From contig NZ_JACDNP010000001.1 in NCBI RefSeq assembly GCF_013839425.1, positions 62,001 through 126,000 of the forward strand: a stretch of DNA of 64,000 nucleotides, given 5' to 3'. Shown in pieces: positions 54,098 through 63,490 of this stretch. Position 1 is the stretch's first letter, and every line of letters begins with the position of its first letter. Made by a program: the position numbers and the translations under genes. Source of the DNA: Halorhabdus salina. Lineage in GTDB: Archaea > Halobacteriota > Halobacteria > Halobacteriales > Haloarculaceae. Below the pieces are notes generated by a model. It searched no databases, was not told the origin of the DNA, and worked only from the letters and a program-made list of their open reading frames with translations.

Positions 54098-54514
54098 TCA
54101 GAAGAGGCCGAGACCGACGCTGTAGGCCCAGGACTGACTCGCCACGGCGGCGAGCACGAGTGCCCCGCCAGCCATGACGAGGTTCTTCAGGAATTGCGTC
54201 ATCTCATCCTGTTGCTGGTCCTCAGGAACTGCCCAGAAGTCGTGCATGGTACCCGCCGAAACGAGCAGGAACCCAGCGATCACTACCGCGCCGACGACCG
54301 GATAGACCCCGGTCGCGATGCTGAGGCCACCGGCCACGAGGACGAGACCGGACGCGAGGACCGAGAACCCGGGCGCTGGCAGCCCCTTGTGTTCGGCATA
54401 GCCGGTCATCGCCTCGCGCTGCTGGAAGTGATTCAACCCCATGAACGCCAGCACGACCCCGAACAGCGCCCGGCCGGCCAGCAAGACGATCCCATCGGTG
54501 CCTTCAATCGCCAT
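54098..54514 (-). CDS. DoxX family membrane protein
   Basis: Four-helix membrane protein of 138 aa with the DoxX signature early on (GRALFGVVLAFMGLNHF) and a central Gly-rich pair of helices (GFSVLASGLVLVAGGLSIA). DoxX proteins are linked to thiosulfate:quinone oxidoreductase in Acidianus and to redox stress in bacteria. It is transcribed away from the HxlR regulator gene, across a 151-base promoter region with a perfect palindrome, so control by that regulator is likely. Confidence 0.88.
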   Translation of the reverse strand: MAIEGTDGIVLLAGRALFGVVLAFMGLNHFQQREAMTGYAEHKGLPAPGFSVLASGLVLVAGGLSIATGVYPVVGAVVIAGFLLVSAGTMHDFWAVPEDQQQDEMTQFLKNLVMAGGALVLAAVASQSWAYSVGLGLF

Positions 54515-54607
54515 CAGGCACGCACCTCTGTTGCGTTGTGACTCGTCGTTATCGTGCGCTTCGATACGTGAGTTGCCTCGTCGATTACCAGTATCATTTC
54601 GTTAGTT

Positions 54608-54623
54608 GGTTCGTTTGCGAACC
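54608..54623. promoter_or_regulatory. palindrome GGTTCG-TTTG-CGAACC, candidate HxlR operator
   Basis: Perfect 6-4-6 inverted repeat in the divergent doxX/hxlR intergenic region, directly next to the TATA-like TATTTATG (54624-54631) that serves the regulator gene. Such a site would let the HxlR protein control its own gene and doxX. Confidence 0.55.
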
Positions 54624-54665
54624 TATTTATGTTCTCGGCGACAATAATACCATCAGATAACACCG

Positions 54666-55019
54666 ATGTCACCCACGGCCACAAGTCAGGAGCAGTCCGT
54701 CGAGGAGCAAAACGCCGCGGCCTGTCCGATCGTCGAGGCAGTCGAACAGATCGGCTCCCAGTGGCGATTGATCGTATTATACGACCTCGCTGAGGGCGAA
54801 CAGCGGTTCAACGAACTCAAGCGATCGACTGGGGCGAGTTCCCGAACCCTCTCGCGTGTGCTCGACGACTTAGAGGACGCCGGCCTCGTCGACCGACGCG
54901 TCGAAGATCGCCCGATTGCGACCTACTACTCACTGACCGAGAAGGGACAGGCGCTCTGTCCGATATTTACGGACCTAGAGGGGTGGGCCGACGAGTGGGT
55001 GGACGGAATCGACGCGTAA
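54666..55019 (+). CDS. HxlR-family transcriptional regulator
   Basis: Winged-helix DNA-binding protein of 117 aa. It has the family core CPIVEAVEQIGSQWRLIVLYDL (about residues 20-41), FNELKRSTGASSRTLSRVLDDL as recognition region and DRPIATYYSLTEKG as wing. Two cysteines (in AACPIV and ALCPIF) could make it redox sensitive, as in HypR or YodB-like relatives. It is divergent from the DoxX gene and should regulate it. Confidence 0.9.
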   Translation: MSPTATSQEQSVEEQNAAACPIVEAVEQIGSQWRLIVLYDLAEGEQRFNELKRSTGASSRTLSRVLDDLEDAGLVDRRVEDRPIATYYSLTEKGQALCPIFTDLEGWADEWVDGIDA

Positions 55020-55129
55020 AGGGACTGTGTCGCCGTAATTGCAGAGTATTCTCCATACCACACCTGCACAGAAGCGAGGAACCCTCCGCGAGGCTAAGTA
55101 TTTTGAGACAGGGACAGGAAGTATCGAGT

Positions 55130-55498
55130 ATGCGGGTCTTGGTGGGGGTTGGCGGTACAGAGCGCTCGTTCGCGGCCCTTGAGGGAACGGTCGAGCGTGC
55201 CAGGCAGGCGGACGACGCGGTGACTGTGGCGATATTCGACGATCCGTCGGCGACGTTGACGCGGGGGCAAGTACGCGATCGAGTCGGGACGCTTCTGGAG
55301 GATTGGGACCGACAGGTCGAGATACGGGATGTCGACGGCGACCCAGGGTCACAATTGGTGGAAGTCGCCGAAAGTGGCGAGTTCGACCAGTTGGTGCTGG
55401 GGAATGGCAACCGGACGCCGATGGGGAAGATTCAATTGGATAGCATCGCCCAATTCGTCCTGTTTAACTCTCAGGTCACCGTCAAACTCGTTCGATGA
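55130..55498 (+). CDS. single-domain Usp-like protein
   Basis: Protein of 122 aa with a Usp-like alpha/beta fold: MRVLVGVGGTERSFAALEGT at the start and EFDQLVLGNGNRTPMGKIQL near the end, the latter being the degenerate ATP-loop region. It starts at ATG 55130; a longer upstream frame is not homologous. Its stop overlaps the next gene by ATGA, so it is translated together with a GNAT acetyltransferase. Confidence 0.8.
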   Translation: MRVLVGVGGTERSFAALEGTVERARQADDAVTVAIFDDPSATLTRGQVRDRVGTLLEDWDRQVEIRDVDGDPGSQLVEVAESGEFDQLVLGNGNRTPMGKIQLDSIAQFVLFNSQVTVKLVR

Positions 55499-55992
55499 CT
55501 GATCGTTCACCCTGGACACCGCCGCCACGGTCGTTCGCCGACACTACCGGCCGGTCGATCCGTATCGAACGGGGGATCGACGACCGGGCGGCACTGATTG
55601 GGATGTACGAGTCCTACGCCCCACACCATCGAGCCCAGGGACTACCGCCAGTGGGTCGTGAACGGATCGAAGACTGGCTCGATACCGTCGCGGGAGGACT
55701 CAACGTCGTCGCCTGGCACGGCGACCGCGCGGTGGGACACTCGGCCTTGCTCGGCAACGATGACGATCACGAGTTGATGATCTTCATCCATCAAAACTAT
55801 CGACTTTCGGGGATCGGCTCGCGACTTATCAGATCACTCTTGGCCGACGGCTACGCGGAAGGCGTCGAAACGGTGTGGCTGTGTGTCCGGCCGAGCAATA
55901 CGATTGCCGTCTCGCTGTACGAATCGGTCGGCTTCGAGCGGTCGAACGAAACCGGGAGCGACCTCGAAATGACGCTCTCACTGCAGGAGTGA
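55495..55992 (+). CDS. GNAT-family N-acetyltransferase
   Basis: Acetyl-CoA-dependent transferase of 165 aa. Motif A is FIHQNYRLSGIGSRLIRSLL, with the R/Q-x-x-G-x-G/A loop seen as YRLSGIG. Motif B is NTIAVSLYESVGFERS. Such proteins acetylate small molecules or protein N-termini; the substrate is unknown. It is coupled to the Usp-like gene by a four-base overlap. Confidence 0.9.
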   Translation: MTDRSPWTPPPRSFADTTGRSIRIERGIDDRAALIGMYESYAPHHRAQGLPPVGRERIEDWLDTVAGGLNVVAWHGDRAVGHSALLGNDDDHELMIFIHQNYRLSGIGSRLIRSLLADGYAEGVETVWLCVRPSNTIAVSLYESVGFERSNETGSDLEMTLSLQE

Positions 55993-56014
55993 CAGCTGTC
56001 ACGACCAGTGACGA

Positions 56015-56446
56015 TCACCGGAAATCCGACCGTCCGTGAACACCGACTACCGCGCCGGAATGGTCCTGCATGGCGTCGGCCGTCTCGTCAGGGACACCCG
56101 TCAGTCGAACAGCGACGTCCCGAAGCGACCCTCCATCGGTGAATAACTCCGCAGCCGCAGCGATCGAGGCGTCGGCGTTCACGTGGACGCCGTAACACGC
56201 TGCATACAGCTCCAGCCACTCTACTAACGCACGGTCGAGTGCACGAGAGACGTCTGCCGCCAGCGGCATTTCGCCCGCTCCCATCGAAGCCTCCTGATAC
56301 AGCGCCACGGCCGGTCCCACGCCGTCCCGGAGATATTCGCGAGCTCGTTCCCGGTCGGGTGGCTCGTCAGGGGGCAGAAAGCTCCCCCTCGCTCGTCGAG
56401 CTCGTTCGGCGAGTGCCTGCACGCGGACGCGATAGGCGTACGACAT
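56015..56446 (-). CDS. conserved haloarchaeal helical protein, unknown
   Basis: Protein of 143 aa, mostly alpha-helical, acidic, without membrane segments. It includes YRVRVQALAERARRARGSF at the start and a region with LVEWLELYAACYGVHVNAD. No family is recognised. Start ATG 56446 is preferred because the longer frame (to 56599) begins with low-complexity residues. The following 253 bases contain only out-of-frame translations and the end of the ferredoxin gene. Confidence 0.55.
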   Translation of the reverse strand: MSYAYRVRVQALAERARRARGSFLPPDEPPDRERAREYLRDGVGPAVALYQEASMGAGEMPLAADVSRALDRALVEWLELYAACYGVHVNADASIAAAAELFTDGGSLRDVAVRLTGVPDETADAMQDHSGAVVGVHGRSDFR

Positions 56447-56699
56447 CGACTCACCGGTCTCCGAACCCAGTTTCTGAGTGTCCCCATCGGCTGGATACTG
56501 TCTTCCCGGAGTCGCTGCTGGCAGTGAGTGTCGGTCGTCCCAGCGCGGCCGGGCGGACGGCTCTCCAGACGGATGGGGTCGCAGTCGGCAGCCACACATT
56601 CCCAGGCGTCATAGCTGTCTATCGCTATACACGATTCCCTCATATTATTCCGTGACGAATACCCGCCGGGATTTCCGGAATCGGAACTGCGACCTGGGG

Positions 56700-57065
<366 letters not shown>

Positions 57066-57162
57066 TCAGCGGGCGGTGATCCCCGGTATCGACCCCCCTG
57101 GCAGCAACGATAACTCGACAGTCGTCCAACAGAGGGATAAGGGTCCTCGGCGAAAAACGAGT

Positions 57163-57468
57163 ATGGCAGCTGACGATCTCGAAACGACGACCGTGACGGT
57201 ATCGACAGACGACGCAAGTGACGACATGGAAGTCCCGCTCGCGCTGATCGAACTGTTGACCGAGGGCGACGAGGATGTCCCGACCGTCGTCGCGGACATC
57301 GCGATGTTCGGCCTCGCTCAGCGGGTGCATACAGCCGTCCACCACAGCCAGGGCGATCCGAGCGCAGATATCGAGGCAGACATCGAAGACATCGAGGCCG
57401 CGACCGACGAGCGCTTCAAGGAGCGCTTTGGCACGAGTTTCGATGAACTGATCGACCACAGTCACTGA
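57163..57468 (+). CDS. small acidic haloarchaeal protein (DUF7545-like)
   Basis: Soluble acidic protein of 101 aa, with predicted strands (TTVTVSTDD) then helices (VPTVVADIAMFGLAQRVH) and a final helix. It recalls a haloarchaeal family annotated as DUF7545, from memory only. The start is ATG 57163. Its stop overlaps the convergent surface-protein gene by seven bases. Confidence 0.65.
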   Translation: MAADDLETTTVTVSTDDASDDMEVPLALIELLTEGDEDVPTVVADIAMFGLAQRVHTAVHHSQGDPSADIEADIEDIEAATDERFKERFGTSFDELIDHSH

Positions 57469-58967
57469 CCGGGCCGCCGTACTCGAGTCATCACCGCGAT
57501 CACGAGTAGCGCCGCCAGTCCCATCGCCACATCGAAGCCGGGGCCGCTCGTTGTCGTCGTGGCCGTGTTCGATGGTGTCGTTCGCGTGCCGACGGTGTCC
57601 ATCGGACCCAGCGACCGATCTATTGCTGTCAGTCCTGCCGGCCCTGGTGCGTTGACGATTGTCACGTTCGATCCCGCAGCGACCACGGCGAACGCGTCGG
57701 CATACGGGCCTCTCGGGATGACGTAGCTATCTTCACCGACTTGCGTGGCGTCGTAACTCTCGAGCACACGGCGGTAAGCGGTCGCGAACTCGCGAGCGTC
57801 GGCCCGCGTGTCCCACGTGGTCTCCCAGACGTAGCCGGTGTGGCTGCCGTTCGTGTACCCACGGAGCGTGTCGTTGCCCCAGCCGTCGGCCGGGACACTC
57901 GCGTAGCCGCCCGCGACCGATCCGTTCGAAACCGGCATCGCCACGTTTCGCGTCCGGTTTTGCTGTTCGAAGAGAAGGCGGATTCCGACCTCACCGATCC
58001 GCTGGTTCGTCCCCGTCGCCTGCCAGGCCGGGCCTGATCGATCCTCCTGCTCGATTGGCACGGCGGACTCGACGTTCCGCTCGGGGTGGATCACTGGCTC
58101 CATCGTCCGCGGCAGGGACTGGTGGGTACCAGTAACGGCGTCCCACCCACCGCGATCGCGAAGTGTCTGCACGTACGTCGCGCCCTCCTGGTAGGGCACG
58201 CCCATCAGCCGTGCGATCGCAGGTGTGACGTCCCCGGATGGCGGTGCCAAGCCGCCGGTGAGACAGTCCCACTCGCCGCCCGCACACTGGCGCCGATAGA
58301 GGCCGTCGACGAGTGAGGCCTCACCCTCGATGAGTCCGTCCTTGGCGAGTTCCCCGTCTAACGTCTGCCGCTGGTAGCGCGGAGCCGAGAGATCGAAGTG
58401 CTGGTCCTGGAGGACGTGAACGAGTTCGTGGGCAAGCACGTACTCCGAGACCTTCGGCCGGTCCGGGTCGGGCGTGAGGAGCACGATGTGATCGACACCC
58501 TCCTCGGCCGCCATTCCGCCGACGCTGGCCAAGATCGTCTCATGGACGGCCGTCCGAGCGTCCTCGTCTTCGCCAACGATGAACAGCGCTTCCCAGGTTG
58601 CGTTGTCGCCCCGAAGCTGGGTCACGTTGCGATCGACGTAGTGTTCGACTCCATCCCGCGTGACGAACTCGATAGACGTGTTTGCGGTGAACTCCAGGCC
58701 GCGGAGGTACTCGACGCGGGCCATTGTCCGGGCGAGAACGCGCTCGCGTTCGGCCGGCGTGAGCCCATCGGACTGGTCGACGTCGATCGATTCGTTGTAC
58801 CAGTAGCCGTGCTCCCAGCCGATCACGTCTGTCTCGGGATCGGGCGGTGCGGTGTCGTTGTTCGGGCCGTCCTCAGCCGCGACGGGACCGGCCACGACCG
58901 CGCCAGCGCCGACGACAAGAAGCCCACCCACCACGAGCACGACGGCAGCGGAGACCAAGCGCGTCAT
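57462..58967 (-). CDS. surface metallopeptidase-like protein with PGF-CTERM anchor (Hvo_1808 family)
   Basis: Secreted 501-aa protein. It starts with a Sec signal (VLVVGGLLVVGAGAVVAGP) and ends with a Thr/Ser-rich spacer, the PGF motif (TTTSGPGFDVAMG), a hydrophobic helix and a short basic tail, which is the archaeosortase A sorting signal. The central part contains HELVHVLQDQHF, a thermolysin-like HExxH zinc motif. It has many N-glycosylation sites (such as NDTA, NESI, NTSI, NVTQ). It resembles Hvo_1808-type surface proteins; a protease role is inferred from the zinc motif. Confidence 0.82.
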   Translation of the reverse strand: MTRLVSAAVVLVVGGLLVVGAGAVVAGPVAAEDGPNNDTAPPDPETDVIGWEHGYWYNESIDVDQSDGLTPAERERVLARTMARVEYLRGLEFTANTSIEFVTRDGVEHYVDRNVTQLRGDNATWEALFIVGEDEDARTAVHETILASVGGMAAEEGVDHIVLLTPDPDRPKVSEYVLAHELVHVLQDQHFDLSAPRYQRQTLDGELAKDGLIEGEASLVDGLYRRQCAGGEWDCLTGGLAPPSGDVTPAIARLMGVPYQEGATYVQTLRDRGGWDAVTGTHQSLPRTMEPVIHPERNVESAVPIEQEDRSGPAWQATGTNQRIGEVGIRLLFEQQNRTRNVAMPVSNGSVAGGYASVPADGWGNDTLRGYTNGSHTGYVWETTWDTRADAREFATAYRRVLESYDATQVGEDSYVIPRGPYADAFAVVAAGSNVTIVNAPGPAGLTAIDRSLGPMDTVGTRTTPSNTATTTTSGPGFDVAMGLAALLVIAVMTRVRRPGQ

Positions 58968-59038
58968 TATCGGGTTGCTGTCGGCAAGCGCCTAAAGCCG
59001 TTCCGCCTGAGACCGATCCGGAAGCCCTCTGATCGCGA

Positions 59039-59701
59039 TCACGCGACGGTCCACTGGAGCAAGACGCCGTCGTCGAGCCGCTCGACTGACTGGAGTTCGA
59101 GGTCGGGGAAATCTGCGATGAACCCGTCGCCGTCAGCCAGCGTTGGGGCGTCCCGACCGCCGATAATCTTCGGGCCGACAAACACGGACAGTTCATCGAC
59201 GAGGCCAGCCTCGAACAGCGAGAAGATGAGTTCGCCACCCCCTTCGACCATGAGTTGGTCGATCCCGTGGGATTCTAACTCGGCCAGCGCCGCGTCGAGC
59301 GCAACGCGCTCTTCGCCGGCCACGATCACCGTCGCGCCGGCCGCGTCGAAGCGGTCGATTGACTCCGGGGATACGGCCTCGGTGACGAGCACGAACGTCT
59401 CGGCATCATCGTCGAGAATCGTTGCGTCGGTCGGGGTCCGACCACGAGAGTCGGCCACCACCCGCGCAGGCTGGAGAGGGGCACCGCGCTCGCGACGCGC
59501 CGCGACGCGGGTCTCGTCGTCAACAGTCACGGATGGATCGTCGGCGAGGACGGTCCCGACCCCGACCATGACGGCGTCGCTGTCGGCCCGCAACTGATCG
59601 ACGCGATCGAAGTCCGCCGGGCCGCTGATGGCGATCTGTTCGCGCTCGCGGGTCGAGAGCTTGCCGTCCGCACTCGTTGCCGCATTGACGACGACGTGCA
59701 T
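59039..59701 (-). CDS. riboflavin-pathway reductase (RibD C-terminal type)
   Basis: NADPH-dependent reductase of 220 aa in archaeal riboflavin or F420 synthesis, acting on 2,5-diamino-6-(ribosylamino)-pyrimidinone phosphate. Hallmarks are NAATSADGKLSTRE at the start, DAVMVGVGTVLADDPSVTV and the QLMVEGGGELIFSLFEAGLVDEL region. No deaminase domain is present, as in archaea. ATG 59701 is chosen because the longer frame adds an unrelated stretch. It is divergent from the RPA operon and lies 71 bases upstream of the surface peptidase gene. Confidence 0.9.
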   Translation of the reverse strand: MHVVVNAATSADGKLSTREREQIAISGPADFDRVDQLRADSDAVMVGVGTVLADDPSVTVDDETRVAARRERGAPLQPARVVADSRGRTPTDATILDDDAETFVLVTEAVSPESIDRFDAAGATVIVAGEERVALDAALAELESHGIDQLMVEGGGELIFSLFEAGLVDELSVFVGPKIIGGRDAPTLADGDGFIADFPDLELQSVERLDDGVLLQWTVA

Positions 59702-59811
59702 CGTCCGTGTTTCTCCCGCCCTCCGAAAACGACTTTCGGCTCCCTCGGAGGAGGTTACGGACAAGCAGGCCGAGGGCGGTCTTTTTATTCGCGCCGGTCG
59801 AACCGACGCGC

Positions 59812-61086
59812 ATGGATGTCGAAGACAAAGCCGAGGAGCTCGCCTCCGACCTCGGTGTCACAAAAGAGGAGGTCAAAGACGACCTGGAGAACCTCGTCTC
59901 CTACAGCGTTCCCTTAGAGGAGGCGGTCCAGAGTGTGCGACGCAAGTACGGCGAGGGCGGAAGCGACGGATCGGAGTCCATCCCGGAGAAGGACATCGCC
60001 GAAATCACGACTGACGACGACGGCGTGAGCGTGACCGGCGTCGTGCTGACGGCCGGCACGCGCTCGATCCGGTATCAGGGCTCCAACCACGTCATCCACG
60101 AAGGTGAATTCGCCGACGAAACGGGCAAAATCTCCTACACGGCCTGGGAGGACTTCGGGATCGAACCCGGCGACATCGTCACGATCGAAAACGCCGGCAT
60201 CCGCGAGTGGGAGGGCCAACCGGAACTCAATCTCGGTGAGCGGACGACGATCGCGCTCAGCGACGACGCGCTCGACGTGCCCTACGAGATCGGTGGCGAT
60301 CACGCACTCGCCGACCTCGCACCCGGCGATCGTGGCGTCAACGTCGAGGTTGTAGTGCTGGAGGTCGAATCCAAACGCATCGACGGCCGCGACGGGGAGA
60401 CGGAGATCCTCAGCGGCGTGTTCGGCGATGAGTCTGGTCGGCTCCCCTTCACCGACTGGGACCCCCACGAATCGATCGAAACCGACGCCACAGTCCGGAT
60501 CGAGGATGCCTTCGTCCGAGAGTTCCGCGGTGCCCCATCAGTGAACGTCTCGGAGTTCTCGACGGTCGCGCCACTCTCCCGGCCGGTCGACGTCACCGAC
60601 GAGGCCCCGCGGTTGTCGATCCGCGAGGCCGTCGACAGCGGTGGCCAGTTCGATGTCGCAGTCGTCGGCACCGCCATCGCAGTCCGTGATGGCTCGGGAC
60701 TGATCGAGCGCTGTCCGGAGTGTGGCCGCGTCGTCCAGAACGGCCAGTGCCGGAGTCACGGCGCAGTCGAGGGCGAAGACGATCTACGCACAAAAGCGAT
60801 CGTCGACGACGGCACGGGGACCGTCACGGCGGTCCTGGACGAAGAGCTGACTGCCGAGGTCTACGGCGGTGACCTGGCAGACGCCCGAGAACACGCTCGG
60901 GATGCCATGGACAAGGAAGTCGTCACGGACGCGATCCGGGACGCGATCGTCGGCCAGGAGTTTCACGTTCGCGGCTCGCTGAGTGTCGACGACTATGGCG
61001 CGACGCTAAACGCGGCCACGTTCGAGCCCAGCGCGGACGATCCCGCCGATCGTGCCCGCGAACTGCTCGCGGAGGTGGGCCGATGA
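59812..61086 (+). CDS. rpa1: replication protein A (RPA1-type single-strand DNA-binding protein)
   Basis: Single-strand DNA-binding protein of 424 aa. After an N-terminal helix bundle (about 1-60) come three OB folds, with repeated cores such as VTGVVLTAGTRSIRYQ, VEVVVLEVESKRIDG and VAVVGTAIAVRDGSG. A zinc finger, CPECGRVVQNGQC with a following His, interrupts the last. Its length matches Haloferax RPA1. It starts an operon: its stop overlaps the next ATG by four bases. Role: DNA replication and repair. Start ATG 59812 has TTTTTATT 27 bases ahead. Confidence 0.93.
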   Translation: MDVEDKAEELASDLGVTKEEVKDDLENLVSYSVPLEEAVQSVRRKYGEGGSDGSESIPEKDIAEITTDDDGVSVTGVVLTAGTRSIRYQGSNHVIHEGEFADETGKISYTAWEDFGIEPGDIVTIENAGIREWEGQPELNLGERTTIALSDDALDVPYEIGGDHALADLAPGDRGVNVEVVVLEVESKRIDGRDGETEILSGVFGDESGRLPFTDWDPHESIETDATVRIEDAFVREFRGAPSVNVSEFSTVAPLSRPVDVTDEAPRLSIREAVDSGGQFDVAVVGTAIAVRDGSGLIERCPECGRVVQNGQCRSHGAVEGEDDLRTKAIVDDGTGTVTAVLDEELTAEVYGGDLADAREHARDAMDKEVVTDAIRDAIVGQEFHVRGSLSVDDYGATLNAATFEPSADDPADRARELLAEVGR

Positions 61087-62735
61087 GTGCCGACGAGGAC
61101 GGCGACGACGGGAGTCCGGGACGGCGAGAGGTCGCCTACCGGGTCTTTGCCGCCGAGTTCGACGACGCCGACTACGAGTACTCCGAGAGCGACGAGGAGC
61201 GCGCGCCGAACTACGTGATCACGCCGACCGGCGGGCGCGTCAATCGGTTGTTCGCCGTTGGCGTCCTGACGGAAGTCCAGCCGGCCGGCGAAGACATCCT
61301 CCGGGCGCGGATCGCCGGCCAGACGGGCACGTTCGTCGTCTATGCCGGCCAGTATCAGCCCGACGCCCAGGCGTTCCTGGAACGCGCCGAGCCGCCGGCG
61401 TACGTCGCCGTCACCGGGAAAGCCCGGACGTTCCAGCCAGAGGACAGCGATGTTGTCTACACCTCGATCCGACCCGAGAGTCTCAACGAAGTCGACGAGG
61501 GGACCCGCGACCGCTGGATCGTCCAGACTGCCCGCCAGACCCTCGAACGCGTCGGGATGATGGCGACGGCGATGCAACTGGACGCCGAAGGGGACGCACT
61601 CGCCGCGGCATTGGGCGAGCGTGGCGTCCCGGACGGACTGGCCGCAGGGATTCCTCTCGCGCTTGAACACTACGAGACGATGCCGGGCTACCTCGCTGCC
61701 GTCCGGGAACTGGCACTCTCGGCCGCCGAACTCGTCGCAGGCGAGCGCGAGGAGGTCACGGACCTGGCGATCGCCCCCGACGACGGTGGCGAGGCCGACC
61801 TCGACGCACTGGCTGAGACGGCACCCCTCGAAGACGCTGTGTCGAATGGAACGGCCGCGAGTGGCGAGGCCACAGAGTCGGCCGAGGAGACAGCCGAGAC
61901 AACGGCCGCCGAGACGACGCCCGAAGCGGGCGCATCAGCGACCAACGGCGACAGTGAGCCAGTCAACGAAACCACGAGCGAACCATCTGTAGAGACGAGC
62001 GACGCGTCCACAGAAACAGGCGAAGCATCCGACTCGCCCGCAACGCCGGACGAGACAGTCGAGTCGGCCGCCCAACCGGACGAGAAAGTCGAATCGTCCA
62101 CCGAACCGGACGAGACAGTCGAGTCGGCCGCCCAACCGGACGAATCGACCGAGACGACCGCCGCAGTCGACGAGTCGGTAGCGGCCACAACGGACGACGA
62201 ACCGTCGACATCGACGGACGACGAGTCGGGGGATCTCGGTGACTTCGACGGCGAGTTCGAGATCGACGACGAGGAACGCGAGGAGATCAAATCCGAGTTC
62301 GGGACGGAGTTTACCTCGGGGACGGAAGTTGAGGATCCCGGCGAGGCCGACATCGAAACGCCGGATCCGGAGGAGGTGGCCGAACAGGACACAGCCAAGA
62401 CGGGAGACGGTGCCGAAGGGACAACACCGGCAGCAAGCGAGACTGCCACGGCCGATGAACCCGCCGACGTCACCGCTGAAGCGGCCGTCGAGGAGACAGA
62501 ATCTGACGCCGACGAAAGCGCCGACAGTGACGCGGCCGACGTTGACCTCGAAGATGCGGTCATGGATGCGATGGCGGAGCTTGATGACGGCGACGGAGCC
62601 GATCGAGAGGCCGTGATCGAGGCCGTCGTCGACGCCCAGGGCGTCACCGAGTCGGCCGTCGAGGATGCCATCCAGGACGCGCTGATGAACGGTCAGTGTT
62701 ACGAGCCCGGTGAGGGCACGCTGAAGCCCATCTGA
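61083..62735 (+). CDS. rpap1: RPA-associated protein (RPAP1-type)
   Basis: Protein of 550 aa that should bind RPA1. Residues about 1-210 form the conserved OB-fold part (REVAYRVFAAEFDDADYEY, NYVITPTGGRVNRLFAVG). A disordered Thr/Glu/Asp/Ser-rich linker of about 270 residues follows, with four copies of a 10-residue repeat (PDETVESAAQ-like). A helical, winged-helix-like end (DREAVIEAVVDAQGVTESAV) closes it. The ATGA overlap with rpa1 and TGATG overlap with the phosphoesterase gene confirm the operon known from Haloferax. Confidence 0.9.
   Translation: MSADEDGDDGSPGRREVAYRVFAAEFDDADYEYSESDEERAPNYVITPTGGRVNRLFAVGVLTEVQPAGEDILRARIAGQTGTFVVYAGQYQPDAQAFLERAEPPAYVAVTGKARTFQPEDSDVVYTSIRPESLNEVDEGTRDRWIVQTARQTLERVGMMATAMQLDAEGDALAAALGERGVPDGLAAGIPLALEHYETMPGYLAAVRELALSAAELVAGEREEVTDLAIAPDDGGEADLDALAETAPLEDAVSNGTAASGEATESAEETAETTAAETTPEAGASATNGDSEPVNETTSEPSVETSDASTETGEASDSPATPDETVESAAQPDEKVESSTEPDETVESAAQPDESTETTAAVDESVAATTDDEPSTSTDDESGDLGDFDGEFEIDDEEREEIKSEFGTEFTSGTEVEDPGEADIETPDPEEVAEQDTAKTGDGAEGTTPAASETATADEPADVTAEAAVEETESDADESADSDAADVDLEDAVMDAMAELDDGDGADREAVIEAVVDAQGVTESAVEDAIQDALMNGQCYEPGEGTLKPI
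62046..62143. repeat. in-frame tandem repeat inside rpap1
   Basis: A 38-base sequence starting CCGGACGAGACAGTCGAGTC occurs at 62046-62083 and again, unchanged, at 62106-62143 (60-base period), with a diverged half-unit between. At protein level this gives 10-residue units PDETVESAAQ, PDEKVESSTE, PDETVESAAQ and PDESTETTAA. It is in the disordered linker and should vary in number between strains. Confidence 0.75.
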
Positions 62736-63490
62736 TGGTCGTCGAGCCGGTCCCCGACGCGCCCGCCGCAGTGGTCGATTTGCCCGACGAGCGCGCATTG
62801 GTTCTCGCAGATGTCCACGCCGGCATCGAGGCCGGCCTCCGCCGGGAGGGAGTCGAAGTCCCGTCCCAGGCGGACGATAGACGAGCAGCCATCGAAGCAC
62901 TGCTGGATCGAACGACGCCGGATCGGGTTGTGATTGTGGGCGATCTCGGACACACCATCGGGAGCCCCGAGCGGGCGGAACGGGCTGAGATACTGGATAT
63001 CGTCGAGACAGTTACCGATCGGGTCCCACTGACGCTCCTAAAGGGCAACCACGACGGCGAGATCGAATCGGTGTTCGGTGATCGCGAGGCCGTGACGATC
63101 ACCGGCGGGGACGGCATTCGGCTGGGCGACGTGGGCTTCGCGCACGGACACACCTGGCCGGCACCGGACGTGCTGAGGGCCGAAACGATCTGTATCGGCC
63201 ACGAGCATCCGGTCGTCCGACTGGAAGACGACGTTGGCGGGGCACGTAAGGAGCGGGTGTGGCTCCGTGGCAGGCTCGATCCGACTCCGTTTGAGGACCA
63301 CTTCGGCGATGAGTGCCCGCCGATCGACGGCGAACTCGTCGTCTGCCCGGCGTTCAACGATCTCTCGGGTGGCACGTGGATCAACGTCGCCGGGCAGTCC
63401 TTTCTCTCGCCGTTCCTGCCGGGAGGGCTGGTCAGCGGTGACGCGTATCTCCTCAACGGGACGCGGCTGGGCCCGTACGAACGCGTTTAA
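62735..63490 (+). CDS. rpe: RPA-operon phosphoesterase (calcineurin-like)
   Basis: Metallophosphoesterase of 251 aa. Metal motifs are LADVHAG (D-x-H), GDLGHTIGS (GD), LLKGNHDGE (GNHD), AHGHTWPAPD and CIGHEHPV (GHxH-type). It begins one base inside the rpap1 stop codon, the same order as the Haloferax rpa1-rpap1-rpe operon, and probably acts on DNA ends or nucleotides in repair. It converges with the next gene without a gap. Confidence 0.9.
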   Translation: MVVEPVPDAPAAVVDLPDERALVLADVHAGIEAGLRREGVEVPSQADDRRAAIEALLDRTTPDRVVIVGDLGHTIGSPERAERAEILDIVETVTDRVPLTLLKGNHDGEIESVFGDREAVTITGGDGIRLGDVGFAHGHTWPAPDVLRAETICIGHEHPVVRLEDDVGGARKERVWLRGRLDPTPFEDHFGDECPPIDGELVVCPAFNDLSGGTWINVAGQSFLSPFLPGGLVSGDAYLLNGTRLGPYERV

